A DNA stretch of 64,000 nucleotides from Streptomyces sp. TLI_171 (GTDB taxonomy: Bacteria > Actinomycetota > Actinomycetes > Streptomycetales > Streptomycetaceae). The stretch lies in contig NZ_RAPS01000003.1 of assembly GCF_003610255.1 (NCBI RefSeq), positions 62,001-126,000 on the forward strand. The letters are read 5' to 3'. The notes beneath the pieces are model-generated. The model ran no database searches. It worked only from the letters and a program-made list of their open reading frames with translations, and was not told the origin of the DNA. The position numbers were made by a program, and so were the translations under genes. Positions 7,917-15,355 of this stretch are shown in pieces. The stretch's first letter is position 1, and every line of letters begins with the position of its first letter.

Positions 7917-9608
7917 TCAGGGCTGGTAGCCCTCGGCGAGCAGCTGCGCCGCCTCCTGCCGGTACTCGGAAGCGGTGGCGGGCGAGGAGACCTCCATCTC
8001 GCGCTGGATCGCGGCCAGCGGCAGCGCATCGGGGTCCCCGCCGGCGTGCACCAGCACCATGCGGGCGACCTTGCGCACCGCTCGCTGACGCGGCGTCAAC
8101 TTCGCCCGGTCCTCCGCTTCGACTGCGCGCCGCTCGATTTCGGCAGCGGCGAGCCGCGTTTCGGCAGCAACCCTCTGCGCTTCGGCGGCAGCCACCTTGG
8201 CCAGCTCCGCGGAGGCGAGCAGCGACTCCCGCTCCTCGACCTCCTGGGCCGCGAGGCGCCGGATTTCGGCAGCAGCCCTCCGCGCTTCGGCGGCAGCCAC
8301 CTCGTTTTCGGCAGCGAGCCGGTCCGCTTCGGCGGCGCTCTGGCGGGCCGCGGCGACGGTCGCCGTCTCGACGGCCTGGTCCTCGGCGGCGGCGATCCGA
8401 TCGGCTTCCTCAGCCTTGCGACGCTCCTCGGCGGCGCGCCCCGCCAGCTCGGCCGCCCGCAGGTCCGCGGCCGCCGCGTCCTCCCGCTCAAGGGCCTCTT
8501 GGCGTTCGGCGGCGGCAGTACGGGCCCTCGCCTCGGCGACCAGCGCCGTCTCCAGCGCCGCCTCCTCGGCCTGAGCGGCCCGCTCGGCGGCAGTGACCTG
8601 CGCCTTCGCGTGGGCGCGGGCCTGCCCGGTCTCACCCTCGACCTCGGCCTTCACCTTCTCCAGATCGCCCTCCGCGCGCAGCGCCTCGGCCGCGGCCCGC
8701 TTCTCGGCGATCCTGCGGCGCGTATCCGCCTCGCGGTGCCGGCGCTCGGCCTCCTCCGCCCGCTCCTCGGCGGCCCGCTCCTGGTCGGCGGGCATCGCCA
8801 ACGCCTGGGCGACGGTGTAGCCGTACGGCGCCATCTTCATCGGCAGCAGCTCGTCCTCTTTGGCCGCGCCCAGGTCACCGCCGTACTTGCGCTTGAGCCA
8901 CAGCTCATACGCGATGAGCTCCTGGTCACGGCGGACCATCTCCGGGTAGGAGCGCACGTCGTACAGGCGCATCCGCCGAAACATCCGCCCGGACTTGAGG
9001 GGAGACAGCACCCACCGCTGCGGCGGAATCCCGTCGGAGGCGGTGCCCGCCTCCAACTTCGCCTTGCGGATGACCAGGCGGCGGGCCGCCTCGACACCGA
9101 CGACGAACAGGGCGGGCATGACGCCGTGGGCGACCGCCCTGACCGGGTTGTCCAGGATCGAGCCCTCGGCCGCGGCGTTGAACCAGATCGTCGCGGCGGT
9201 CATCACGTGCGCGGCCAGACGCAGCGCCGACCAGGGCGTTCCCTTCCGGATCATGTAGAGGTCCAGCGCCAGGAACGCCACGATGGAGGCGTCGACGCCG
9301 ACCGGGAACCAGTGTGCGAGGCCCTCGGAGAAGCCCCAGTCGCGCTGGGCGACGTGGCGCAGCGTGTCGTAACTCATCGCGAAGCCGATGGCGCCGACCA
9401 GGCCGCCGCCGCCGGCGGCCAGCACCGACAGCGTGCCCATCAACAGGTTCCGCTTGGGACTGGCGGGCGTCTCCGAAACCGCCCACGGCGCGTCCGAAGC
9501 GCTCTGGGGCGCTCCCGAAACGAAGGTGTCCGGGACCGAAACTCGGCCCGGCTGGGGGCGGATGAGGGTAGTGGGAGCCGCCGTCGGCGGCGGTTCGGTG
9601 AGCGTCAC
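7917..9608 (-). CDS. DUF2637 (SpdB-like) membrane protein with long coiled coil
   Basis: A 563-residue protein. After about 55 flexible residues come four hydrophobic segments between about 62 and 195 (such as LMGTLSVLAAGGGGLVGAIG and AHGVMPALFVVGVEAARRL), matching the DUF2637 layout. From about 265 to 500 it is an Ala/Glu/Arg-rich coiled coil with strict heptads (AAAEAQR, VAAETRL, AAAEIER). The C-terminal ~60 residues look like a winged-helix (LTPRQRAVRKVARMVL...LPLAAIQREMEVSSPATASEY). DUF2637 proteins are SpdB-type spread proteins of Streptomyces plasmids and integrative elements, thought to help transferred DNA cross internal septa with TraB. Its N-terminal codons overlap the CCGAAAC array at 9473-9764. 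Confidence 0.85.
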   Translation of the reverse strand: MTLTEPPPTAAPTTLIRPQPGRVSVPDTFVSGAPQSASDAPWAVSETPASPKRNLLMGTLSVLAAGGGGLVGAIGFAMSYDTLRHVAQRDWGFSEGLAHWFPVGVDASIVAFLALDLYMIRKGTPWSALRLAAHVMTAATIWFNAAAEGSILDNPVRAVAHGVMPALFVVGVEAARRLVIRKAKLEAGTASDGIPPQRWVLSPLKSGRMFRRMRLYDVRSYPEMVRRDQELIAYELWLKRKYGGDLGAAKEDELLPMKMAPYGYTVAQALAMPADQERAAEERAEEAERRHREADTRRRIAEKRAAAEALRAEGDLEKVKAEVEGETGQARAHAKAQVTAAERAAQAEEAALETALVAEARARTAAAERQEALEREDAAAADLRAAELAGRAAEERRKAEEADRIAAAEDQAVETATVAAARQSAAEADRLAAENEVAAAEARRAAAEIRRLAAQEVEERESLLASAELAKVAAAEAQRVAAETRLAAAEIERRAVEAEDRAKLTPRQRAVRKVARMVLVHAGGDPDALPLAAIQREMEVSSPATASEYRQEAAQLLAEGYQP

Positions 9609-9764
9609 GATGGCCTCCGGAGGGCTCGATTCAGGTGGGTCCGAAACGGCGGTGGCTGCTCCCGAAACGCGATCTTGCGTCTCCGAAACGGCCGCCGCCG
9701 AGGTGAAGCGGAGGTGAAGCAGGGGGCGGGCGGATCCGAAACGGGCCCTCGGTCAGCCCGAAAC
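9473..9764 (+). repeat. phased CCGAAAC heptamer array, candidate clt/partition site
   Basis: Exact CCGAAAC occurs at 9473, 9515, 9536, 9641, 9662, 9683, 9736 and 9758, all on the same strand, plus CCGAAGC at 9494. Six of the intervals are 21 bp or an exact multiple; the last two are 53 and 22 bp, close to five and two helical turns, so nearly all copies face one side of the helix. The array crosses the end of one gene (to 9753), a non-coding gap and the start of the DUF2637 gene, so a coding repeat alone cannot explain it. Streptomyces clt loci carry clustered 8-bp TraB recognition repeats next to tra/spd genes, which makes that the leading hypothesis. Confidence 0.6.
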
Positions 9765-10343
9765 GGGGGCGGCGTCGGCGCGGGCCGGACCCGGGCGGCG
9801 AGACGCACCGTCCTCGACTGCGCCCTGATCCCCGGTGTTCTGGGGGGTGTTGGCGAAGTGGTAGGCGATGCGATTGCCGTCGAGGAGTTCCAGCAGGGCC
9901 GGCAGGTTGGCCACCGGCTCGCTCTCCCAGGGGCGGCTGTCGATCAGGCGGACCTGCTCGAACTCGGCGTGGCCGTGGGAGCGGATGGTGTGGAGCTTGG
10001 CGTGGCCGGGGTGGTAGTACAGCCACCGGCCGGCGCCGAGGTAGTGGACGGCGCTGCCGTCGGGGTAGCCGCTCCACCGCCCGGGGAGCGTCAAGCCCAG
10101 GGAGTGCGTCGGGTCCAGGTGCTGCTCGGCGTAGTCCGCGGCACGACACACGGCCTCCTCGCGCACCGCGGCGTCGACGTGCCGCAGGACCGCGGCCACG
10201 TCGCCGTCGATCGGAGCCTGCGGGGGCTCCCAGCCCGCGGTCTGCACGGCGAGGTTCGCCGTGGCGTCGGCCAGCTCGCGCTCGACGGCCAGCAGACGCA
10301 GACGGCCCTGGCGCAAAGCCCTGGTGCGGATCAGACGGAACAC
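9753..10343 (-). CDS. hypothetical protein
   Basis: A 196-residue protein from GTG 10343, which sits behind an excellent GAGGAGG. Residues 1-85 are helical (RQGRLRLLAVERELADATAN); residues 90-160 look like an alpha/beta domain rich in Trp, Tyr and His (LGAGRWLYYHPGHAKLHTI). The last codons overlap the CCGAAAC array. No family is recognised. It lies between the WhiB-like and DUF2637 genes in the same orientation. Confidence 0.72.
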   Translation of the reverse strand: MFRLIRTRALRQGRLRLLAVERELADATANLAVQTAGWEPPQAPIDGDVAAVLRHVDAAVREEAVCRAADYAEQHLDPTHSLGLTLPGRWSGYPDGSAVHYLGAGRWLYYHPGHAKLHTIRSHGHAEFEQVRLIDSRPWESEPVANLPALLELLDGNRIAYHFANTPQNTGDQGAVEDGASRRPGPARADAAPVSG

Positions 10344-10454
10344 GTGTACCTCCTCATGGTCGGTGACGGCGCGTCGGGCACCGACGAACACCGCCCGTCC
10401 CGCGCTCCGGCAGTCCGGACGCGAGGCGGGCGGCGAACGACAGCAACCGGGCGA

Positions 10455-10715
10455 TCAGCGGGTGCCGGCACGCTTGCGGGCGGCGCGGCGCTTCATCGCG
10501 CGCCGCTCGTCCTCGCTCATGCCGCCCCAGACGCCGGCGTCCTGCCCGCTCTCCAGCGCCCACTGAAGGCACTGGTCGCGGACCTCCAGGGGGCAGAGCC
10601 GGCACACAGCCTTGGCTGCCTCGATCTGCAGCAGGGCCGGGCCCGTGTTGCCGATCGGGAAGAACAGCTCGGGGTCCACTTCGTCGCGGCACACCGCGCG
10701 GTGGCGCCAGTCCAT
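10455..10715 (-). CDS. WhiB-like iron-sulfur transcription factor
   Basis: An 86-residue protein with four cysteines (C9, C38, C41, C49), the GVWGG turn at about 61-65 and a basic Arg/Lys/Ala tail for AT-hook-like DNA contact. WhiB-like proteins bind a [4Fe-4S] cluster and act with the housekeeping sigma factor in actinobacteria. The third and fourth cysteines are seven residues apart (CPLEVRDQC), whereas CX5C is usual. Start ATG 10715 with a GGAGG-type site. A strong hairpin upstream (10765-10804) suggests its own promoter, and it may regulate the transfer block. Confidence 0.93.
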   Translation of the reverse strand: MDWRHRAVCRDEVDPELFFPIGNTGPALLQIEAAKAVCRLCPLEVRDQCLQWALESGQDAGVWGGMSEDERRAMKRRAARKRAGTR

Positions 10716-10764
10716 GGCGGCCTCCTTCTTGTCTTCTGTGTCGGATGGTCAGGCGGTGATGACA

Positions 10765-10804
10765 CCGTCCGCTCCGCGCCGGGATGCTGGCGCGGAGCGG
10801 ACGG
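10765..10804 (-). terminator. strong hairpin terminator upstream of the WhiB-like gene
   Basis: A 16-bp perfect stem: CCGTCCGCTCCGCGCC (10765-10780) and GGCGCGGAGCGGACGG (10789-10804), loop GGGATGCT. It follows the stop of the 82-residue gene at 10826. Confidence 0.7.
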
Positions 10805-10825
10805 CGAGCGATGGCAGCCGGACCG

Positions 10826-11074
10826 TCAGAGGCGGTTGGGCTGCACGTCGAAGAAGAGGACGATCGCGCTGGCCAGCTCCGGCTGTCGCTGGGCCGCGAT
10901 GGCGAGGAGCTCCTGGTAGATCCCCTCGCGGGTCTCCTCGCTGTGCGGGGTGACGGTGCCGGAGAGGGTGAAGACGCGGTGCCCGCCCAGCGGCTGCTGA
11001 ACGGTGAGGACGTAGTGGTGGGTGCCCCGCGTGGCGGCGGGGGCCTGCTGCGCGGCCGTGCTGGTCTCGGACAT
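10826..11074 (-). CDS. small hypothetical protein
   Basis: An 82-residue protein starting at ATG 11074 behind AGGAGCAG. After a flexible N-terminus it reads as beta-strand (HHYVLTVQQPLGGHRVFTLSG), helix (REGIYQELLAIAAQRQP) and strand (SAIVLFFDVQPNRL). No family is recognised. The gene closes a run of tiny genes beginning near 11.56 kb. Confidence 0.65.
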   Translation of the reverse strand: MSETSTAAQQAPAATRGTHHYVLTVQQPLGGHRVFTLSGTVTPHSEETREGIYQELLAIAAQRQPELASAIVLFFDVQPNRL

Positions 11075-11142
11075 CTGCTGCTCCTGTCGGGAGGGGGGCC
11101 GCCGATCCGGAGCCGGCGGCGTGACGTGCGGGTCGGAGTCGG

Positions 11143-11268
11143 CTACTTCGACGGCTGCGGCGCGGGGGCCGGCAACGGGGGCGGAGTGGGCAGGGGCGTC
11201 GGCAGCGGCGGGGTGAGGACCGGATCGCCGCCGATCAGCGAGCGGCAGTCGGCGTCAATGCGGCTCAT
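11143..11268 (-). CDS. 41-residue Pro-rich small protein
   Basis: ATG at 11268 follows GGGAGG and overlaps the TGA of the preceding small gene (ATGA). A short polar N-terminus (MSRIDADCRSLIGGD) is followed by a proline/leucine repeat tail (TPPLPTPLPTPPPLP) ending in TAG at 11143. The good ribosome site and the coupling argue that it is translated; function unknown. Confidence 0.5.
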   Translation of the reverse strand: MSRIDADCRSLIGGDPVLTPPLPTPLPTPPPLPAPAPQPSK

Positions 11269-11405
11269 CGGGTCCCTCCCTGCTGCTGGCGCAGCTGCTC
11301 GGCCTGCTGGCGGGCGCGCTCGGCGGCCGCAGCCGCTTCCTGAATGGCCTGCATGCGGCGGGCGAACTCCTGGTCGCCGAGGCTCTGGTTGGTCATCACG
11401 ATCAC
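11265..11405 (-). CDS. 46-residue coiled-coil small protein
   Basis: The GTG at 11405 overlaps the stop of a 15-codon open frame (11402-11449), which in turn overlaps the stop of the gene at 11446-11556, giving a chain of coupled tiny frames. An internal ATG at 11396 is an alternative start. The protein is a single Ala/Arg/Gln-rich helix (QAIQEAAAAAERARQQAEQL). Unknown function. Confidence 0.5.
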   Translation of the reverse strand: MIVMTNQSLGDQEFARRMQAIQEAAAAAERARQQAEQLRQQQGGTR

Positions 11406-11445
11406 CCGGCCGACACGAGGCTGCGGAGGGTGGAGTCGGTCGCCT

Positions 11446-11556
11446 TCATCGCTGGCCCCCGCCCTGGCGGACCCGGCGCAGGGCCTCGTCCATGTTCGGG
11501 TCGCTGTCGCCGTCGGCGCGCGCGGGTCCGGGGCGTGCAATGATGTTGTGCAGCAC
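11446..11556 (-). CDS. 36-residue small protein
   Basis: GTG at 11556 behind AGGAGG at good spacing; ends with TGA at 11446. Polar sequence with an acidic middle (ADGDSDPNMDEALRRVRQ). It is the first of the coupled chain of small genes. Too short to assign, but codon use and the ribosome site look genuine. Confidence 0.45.
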   Translation of the reverse strand: MLHNIIARPGPARADGDSDPNMDEALRRVRQGGGQR

Positions 11557-11586
11557 AGTCGTTGCCTCCTACTAGGCGCGACGTTG

Positions 11587-11681
11587 ACGGCCCCGGGATT
11601 GCCCTCCCGGGGCCGTCGCTGTTGGTGGGGTGGCTCCTGCCGTCCCCCCGTCGCCGCCGTACCCGGGGGGTCGGGGACGGC
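11587..11681 (-). terminator. two consecutive GC hairpins
   Basis: First stem ACGGCCCCGGGA (11587-11598) / TCCCGGGGCCGT (11605-11616), loop TTGCCC. The second pairs GCCGTCCCC (11639-11647) with GGGGACGGC (11673-11681). Both lie between the gene ending at 11716 and the small-gene chain, so transcription probably stops here. Confidence 0.55.
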
Positions 11682-11715
11682 GGCGACGGGCAGCGTCGCA
11701 GGGGAGATGTGCTGG

Positions 11716-11934
11716 TCAGGCGGCGGCGAGGAGCGGGGCGGCCTCGCCGGTGGAGTACGTCATCGGGCGGCGGAAGCGGTACCGGGGGCCGTCGCGCAGC
11801 GGACTGGCTGCGGCAACGGCCCGTTCCTCGGCCGGCGTTCGGCGCGCGTCGCCGGTGGCGATCGGGGCGGCGGCCGGGGCGGCGAACTGGACGAGCATCT
11901 GGGCGATGAGACGGGGGACGAAGCCGTAGCGCAC
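11716..11934 (-). CDS. small hypothetical protein
   Basis: A 72-residue protein from GTG 11934, placed by GGAGG. It has a hydrophobic N-terminal helix (FVPRLIAQMLVQFAAPAAAP), then a basic/polar tail (PRYRFRRPMTYSTGEAA). The frame is open further upstream, but that part overlaps the hairpin at 11956-11984 and lacks a ribosome site. Not recognised. Confidence 0.55.
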   Translation of the reverse strand: MRYGFVPRLIAQMLVQFAAPAAAPIATGDARRTPAEERAVAAASPLRDGPRYRFRRPMTYSTGEAAPLLAAA

Positions 11935-11955
11935 AAGTACCTCCAGGGATGCGAA

Positions 11956-11984
11956 GCGGCGGCCCGGATACTCCGGGCCGCCGC
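11956..11984 (-). terminator. hairpin terminator
   Basis: GCGGCGGCCCGG (11956-11967) pairs with CCGGGCCGCCGC (11973-11984), loop ATACT, just past the stop of the 279-residue gene at 12012. Confidence 0.6.
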
Positions 11985-12011
11985 GGCGGGGTGATGGTGG
12001 GTGAGAGCTGG

Positions 12012-12851
12012 TCAGTTCGTCTTGGCCCGCAGCGGGCTGGCCTTGCGGATCGCCGCGTCGCTGCGGGTCTGGGCCAGCTCCTGTGACTGCGCCTGGGTGT
12101 GGCGGGACTCGGTCGGGATGCCAGCGGCGCGGATCGGGGCGATCGCGTCGGCCAGCGACTCGCGGCGTGCGCGGTCCATGGCGGCGACGGCCGGCTCGGC
12201 CTTTGCCCACTGAGCGCGCCGCTGCCGCGGGAGCTGGCGAGCGCGGACCTGCTCCGCAGCCGCCGTGAGCTCTTCGTACAGGGCGCGGTTGCGGCGGTGT
12301 TGGGGTTCGGCCTTCAGTAGCCGCAGGTAGGCGTTGGCCAGGCGACCGCCGTCCTGGCAGTGAGCGCGGCCGGTGCAGGCGGCGCAGCGGGAGCGATGCA
12401 TCTCGTAGGTGCGGCGGGCGGTGTCCGCGGTGGCCGGGGCCGGGTCGAGCTGGGTGATCGCCGGGGCGATCGGCGCCTTGACCTTCTTGAGCACGGTGGT
12501 CGACCTACGAGAGGCGGTCTCCTGAGCGGCGTCAGCCAGGCGTTCCTGCCACTGGGCGATCGTCAGGTCCAGGAGGACCCGGCGGTTGGAGCCGGAGCAG
12601 CGGCGGGCACCCGGAGTGCCGGCGCGTTCGGTGTGGTGCGGGGCCTGCTTCCAGTCCTGGCTGCCCTTGTCGGTGGTGAGGGGGCACCAGGTGGTGCAGT
12701 CCGGGCACCGGAGGTGCTCGGTGCCGGGCAGCAGGTCGACGTTGTTGGGCAACAGGCTGGAGACAGCGAGCGGGGGGCGGTGCGACACGTTCAATGTGCG
12801 GGTCCGGCGCTTGCGCTGCCGTGCGGTGGGGATCGCCTGCGAAGGGGTCAT
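12012..12851 (-). CDS. hypothetical protein with Cys-pair knuckles
   Basis: A 279-residue basic protein. ATG start at 12851 behind AGGAG. An N-terminal CPDC pair (about 49-52) and a second Cys cluster (CAACTGRAHC, about 156-165) suggest metal-binding knuckles. The rest is Arg/Ala-rich helix. It is the first gene of the minus-strand block, facing the divergent GntR-type repressor, so it is probably under that repressor. A nucleic-acid-binding role is inference. Confidence 0.7.
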   Translation of the reverse strand: MTPSQAIPTARQRKRRTRTLNVSHRPPLAVSSLLPNNVDLLPGTEHLRCPDCTTWCPLTTDKGSQDWKQAPHHTERAGTPGARRCSGSNRRVLLDLTIAQWQERLADAAQETASRRSTTVLKKVKAPIAPAITQLDPAPATADTARRTYEMHRSRCAACTGRAHCQDGGRLANAYLRLLKAEPQHRRNRALYEELTAAAEQVRARQLPRQRRAQWAKAEPAVAAMDRARRESLADAIAPIRAAGIPTESRHTQAQSQELAQTRSDAAIRKASPLRAKTN

Positions 12852-13128
12852 GCCGGGGCTCCTAGTAAGTGAGTTGGCGACGTTGAACGACCACTCCCTG
12901 GTGCTCTCTCCGCCGGCCAGGTCAGCCGGGAGATCCGGCTGTGCCCTGGCAGGTGGACAACGCATCAGCGATGCGGTGCTCAGGTACGGCGGGCGGTTTG
13001 GTGGTGCTACCAGCCCTGACCTGCTGCGCCCTTGGGGTGTCCCCCTTGGGCTTTACCAACTTAAATATTCAAGCTAGCCTGTGTCAAGTAAGCTGCTGAA
13101 GCGGACTAGCTAAGGAGGTGGCCCTACG
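12852..13128. promoter_or_regulatory. divergent control region with AT-rich palindrome
   Basis: 277-bp gap between the divergent 279-residue gene and the GntR-type gene. It contains the near-perfect inverted repeat CTTAAATATTCAAG (13060-13073), the most AT-rich spot of the first 20 kb, next to GCTAGCC (13073-13079) and GACTAGC (13104-13110). On the minus strand TTGACA (13087-13082) offers a -35 box with AT-rich DNA downstream, though spacing to a -10 is not ideal. This is the best candidate for GntR autoregulation and transfer-gene repression, as with KorSA-type repressors. Confidence 0.5.
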
Positions 13129-13494
13129 ATGAGGCTCATGACTCGACCAGCACAGCCGACCGGGCCCGCGCAGCCCTACATGCGCGTCGTGCTTGATGTG
13201 CAGCAGCGAATCAGATCGGGCCGGTTGGCAGTCGACGACAAATTGCCCAGCACCCGCGAGCTCTCCGAGGAGTTCGGAGTCGCCACTGGCACCATCCAGC
13301 GCGCCCTCGGTCAACTCAAGACCGAGGGCTGGATCTACTCGCATCAGGGGCTCGGATCCTATGTCCGCGGTATCCCCGTAGACGATGACGCAGCGTCAGC
13401 CTCGGCCGGAGCGCTCTCCCGGCTCTCGGACCTCGAGCGGCGAGTCCTCGCCCTTGAAGACGAACTGCGCCAACTGCGCGGAGATTCTGCATAG
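13129..13494 (+). CDS. GntR-family transcriptional repressor (KorSA-like)
   Basis: A 121-residue protein. The GntR winged helix spans about residues 15-85, with the family signature (LPSTRELSEEFGVATGTIQR, then LKTEGWIYSHQGLGSYV). After it comes only a short coiled coil (LSDLERRVLALEDELRQL) instead of a ligand domain, as in YtrA/KorSA-like short regulators. AAGGAGGTG precedes the ATG at 13129. Divergent from the transfer-like block; in pSAM2-type elements such a protein (KorSA) represses tra/pra, so control of this block is likely but unproven. Confidence 0.88.
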   Translation: MRLMTRPAQPTGPAQPYMRVVLDVQQRIRSGRLAVDDKLPSTRELSEEFGVATGTIQRALGQLKTEGWIYSHQGLGSYVRGIPVDDDAASASAGALSRLSDLERRVLALEDELRQLRGDSA

Positions 13495-13631
13495 CCAGCT
13501 CCTTTACGGCGCCGAACGGCGCCCCCAATCGAGCATGGCAACTCGCCGCGGGCCTGGAGATGTCCTGCTGTGTGAGCGGCGTATGAGCGCTGTATGAGTT
13601 CACGGTGACCGATAGGGGAGGGGGTGCGACT

Positions 13632-14780
13632 GTGGTCAGCATCGAGCGGTGGACCGGCCAGGAAGCCGGATTGCTCCAAGAGGTGCTGCGGCTGTCGATC
13701 CGTCAGTTTGCTCAGCAGCTCGGAGTGAATCCGGCGACCGTGCAGAACTGGAGGAAAGGAGGCGCAGGGCTGGTGGTTAGCTACGAACTGCAGCAGGTCC
13801 TCGACGCCCAACTCCTCCTCCTGCCGGAACCTGCCCGGCTCGCCTTCTTGGACCGGTGCTCCGCCGTCTCCGCGCCGGCGACCGTGTCGCAAACATCACC
13901 CGCAGGCCGCGGCTTCGAGGTGAATTCGCACCAGTTCATCCCTCTTCACCTGGGCCCAGAGCCCACCGAGCTGTATGCCGCTGGCGCGGCGCACCGCCCC
14001 GGCCCGGGGAACTTGGCCCAGCGCACACTCGATGTACCTGGCAGAGACGGATTTCACCGTTGCCAGTTACATGTCTACGAGTTCGGTGTCGCCGTGCTCC
14101 ATATCCAGCAGCCCTTGGCGTTCGCCTCGGTCACGGACCTGGCGATGTGGCGGTACCCGTCGTACGAACACAACCGCACCTGGGCCCGGCAGGCAGTGTC
14201 GGAGCTGGTCTCGGACATCGTTGGCCGCAGCATCGCGGTGAGTCCCCAGTACACGCTGTCCGTCTACGAGCTCGTACAGCACAGCTGGGGCGCGGAGACG
14301 CTCGGAACGGCGCTGCACTTGCTGGCAACGCCCGGCGTCCTGGTGGACCGGTCGATCGAGACTGCCCCCACTTCGCTCGAGGTCGAGCCCCTGCGGTTCG
14401 CCGACCGCTGGACGCATCCGCAAGCGATCGAGTTCACCGGAGCCACCTCGCGAGGTGTCGCGGGCTGGTCCGGGGTCGCCTACTGGCAGGACCCTGGCGA
14501 GACTGCGCTTTCCATCGAGGACATCGTGGCCATGGAGCTCGACACCCAGGCATTGTGGTCGCTCTCGTCGGCTCTGCTTCACCGGGTCGAGGAAGGCCAC
14601 GACCCGCAGATGCCCGAGCAGTTCGGGTGGAGGTGGCTCCGTGGGGCGGCATCGCGCCTGACCTCTGCCCGGCCTACGGAGTCCGCGGAACACCGAGCCA
14701 TGCGCGCAGCGGTCCTCGGCACCAGCGATCTTCCCGAGCGTCTGCGGGATGCGTGGTCGGCTCTCAAGGAGGCGTCGTGA
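13632..14780 (+). CDS. HTH regulator with unknown C-terminal domain
   Basis: A 382-residue protein from GTG 13632, placed by GGGGAGGGGG; an in-frame GTG at 13605 has no ribosome site. An XRE-like helix-turn-helix is at about 13-40 (LSIRQFAQQLGVNPATVQNW). The remaining ~300 residues form an alpha/beta domain of unknown type, rich in Trp and His and without a visible catalytic motif. It overlaps the next gene by GTGA, so regulator and two enzymes form one operon. The large extra domain may sense a ligand. Confidence 0.75.
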   Translation: MVSIERWTGQEAGLLQEVLRLSIRQFAQQLGVNPATVQNWRKGGAGLVVSYELQQVLDAQLLLLPEPARLAFLDRCSAVSAPATVSQTSPAGRGFEVNSHQFIPLHLGPEPTELYAAGAAHRPGPGNLAQRTLDVPGRDGFHRCQLHVYEFGVAVLHIQQPLAFASVTDLAMWRYPSYEHNRTWARQAVSELVSDIVGRSIAVSPQYTLSVYELVQHSWGAETLGTALHLLATPGVLVDRSIETAPTSLEVEPLRFADRWTHPQAIEFTGATSRGVAGWSGVAYWQDPGETALSIEDIVAMELDTQALWSLSSALLHRVEEGHDPQMPEQFGWRWLRGAASRLTSARPTESAEHRAMRAAVLGTSDLPERLRDAWSALKEAS

Positions 14781-15355
14781 CCGTACCGCCCGTACCCCCA
14801 CTGCAGTCGACCGTATTGGTGGTCATCGACGTCCAGGCCGGATTCCTGCGGGAGTCCAGTCTCCACGTGGTCGCCCCGATCGCGGAGCTGCTGGATGCCT
14901 GGCAGCGGGCGGGCGGGGCATCCGTGGTCGCCACTTTCGAGAATCCGCCGGGCTCCCAGTACGAGATGATCACCGGCTGGGTGAGGCTCCGCACGTCCGA
15001 GGAGCAGGCTCTCGCTGCCGAGTTGGTCCCGCTCGCTGCGCGGGCAGACCTTCGAGTGGTGAAGTCCACCTCCAGTCTCCTCAAGGTGCCCGGCATGCTC
15101 GAGACCTTCCGCGCACACGGGTGGAGGCATGCGGTGATCTGCGGAATCGACACAGACAGCTGCGTGTATGACACCGCAGTCGACTTCTTCCAGAACTCCA
15201 TCGCCCCGTGGCTGGTGGTCGACGCCTGCGCCTCGTCGGGCGGCGAGGAGTTCCACACCGCCGCGCTCCTGCTGGCCAAGCGCAACCTGGCCGCCCGACT
15301 ACTTGTCACCACCGAGGACGTCCACCGAATGCTCACCGAGGGAGCGCCCCAGTGA
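14777..15355 (+). CDS. isochorismatase-family cysteine hydrolase
   Basis: A 192-residue protein starting at GTG 14777 behind AAGGAGG. It has the family triad Asp18 (VVIDVQAGF), Lys96 (RVVKSTSSLL) and Cys129 (CGIDTDSCVYDT). Members hydrolyse amides or ethers such as nicotinamide, isochorismate or N-carbamoyl compounds; the substrate cannot be told here. Cytosolic. It overlaps both neighbours by GTGA, so stoichiometric expression with the HTH regulator and the flavoprotein is likely. Confidence 0.87.
   Translation: MTVPPVPPLQSTVLVVIDVQAGFLRESSLHVVAPIAELLDAWQRAGGASVVATFENPPGSQYEMITGWVRLRTSEEQALAAELVPLAARADLRVVKSTSSLLKVPGMLETFRAHGWRHAVICGIDTDSCVYDTAVDFFQNSIAPWLVVDACASSGGEEFHTAALLLAKRNLAARLLVTTEDVHRMLTEGAPQ

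Noticed and set aside
7866..10919. 1,017-codon plus-strand open frame
   Set aside because: Runs antisense to the DUF2637, 196-residue and WhiB-like genes, all with good starts and recognisable features.
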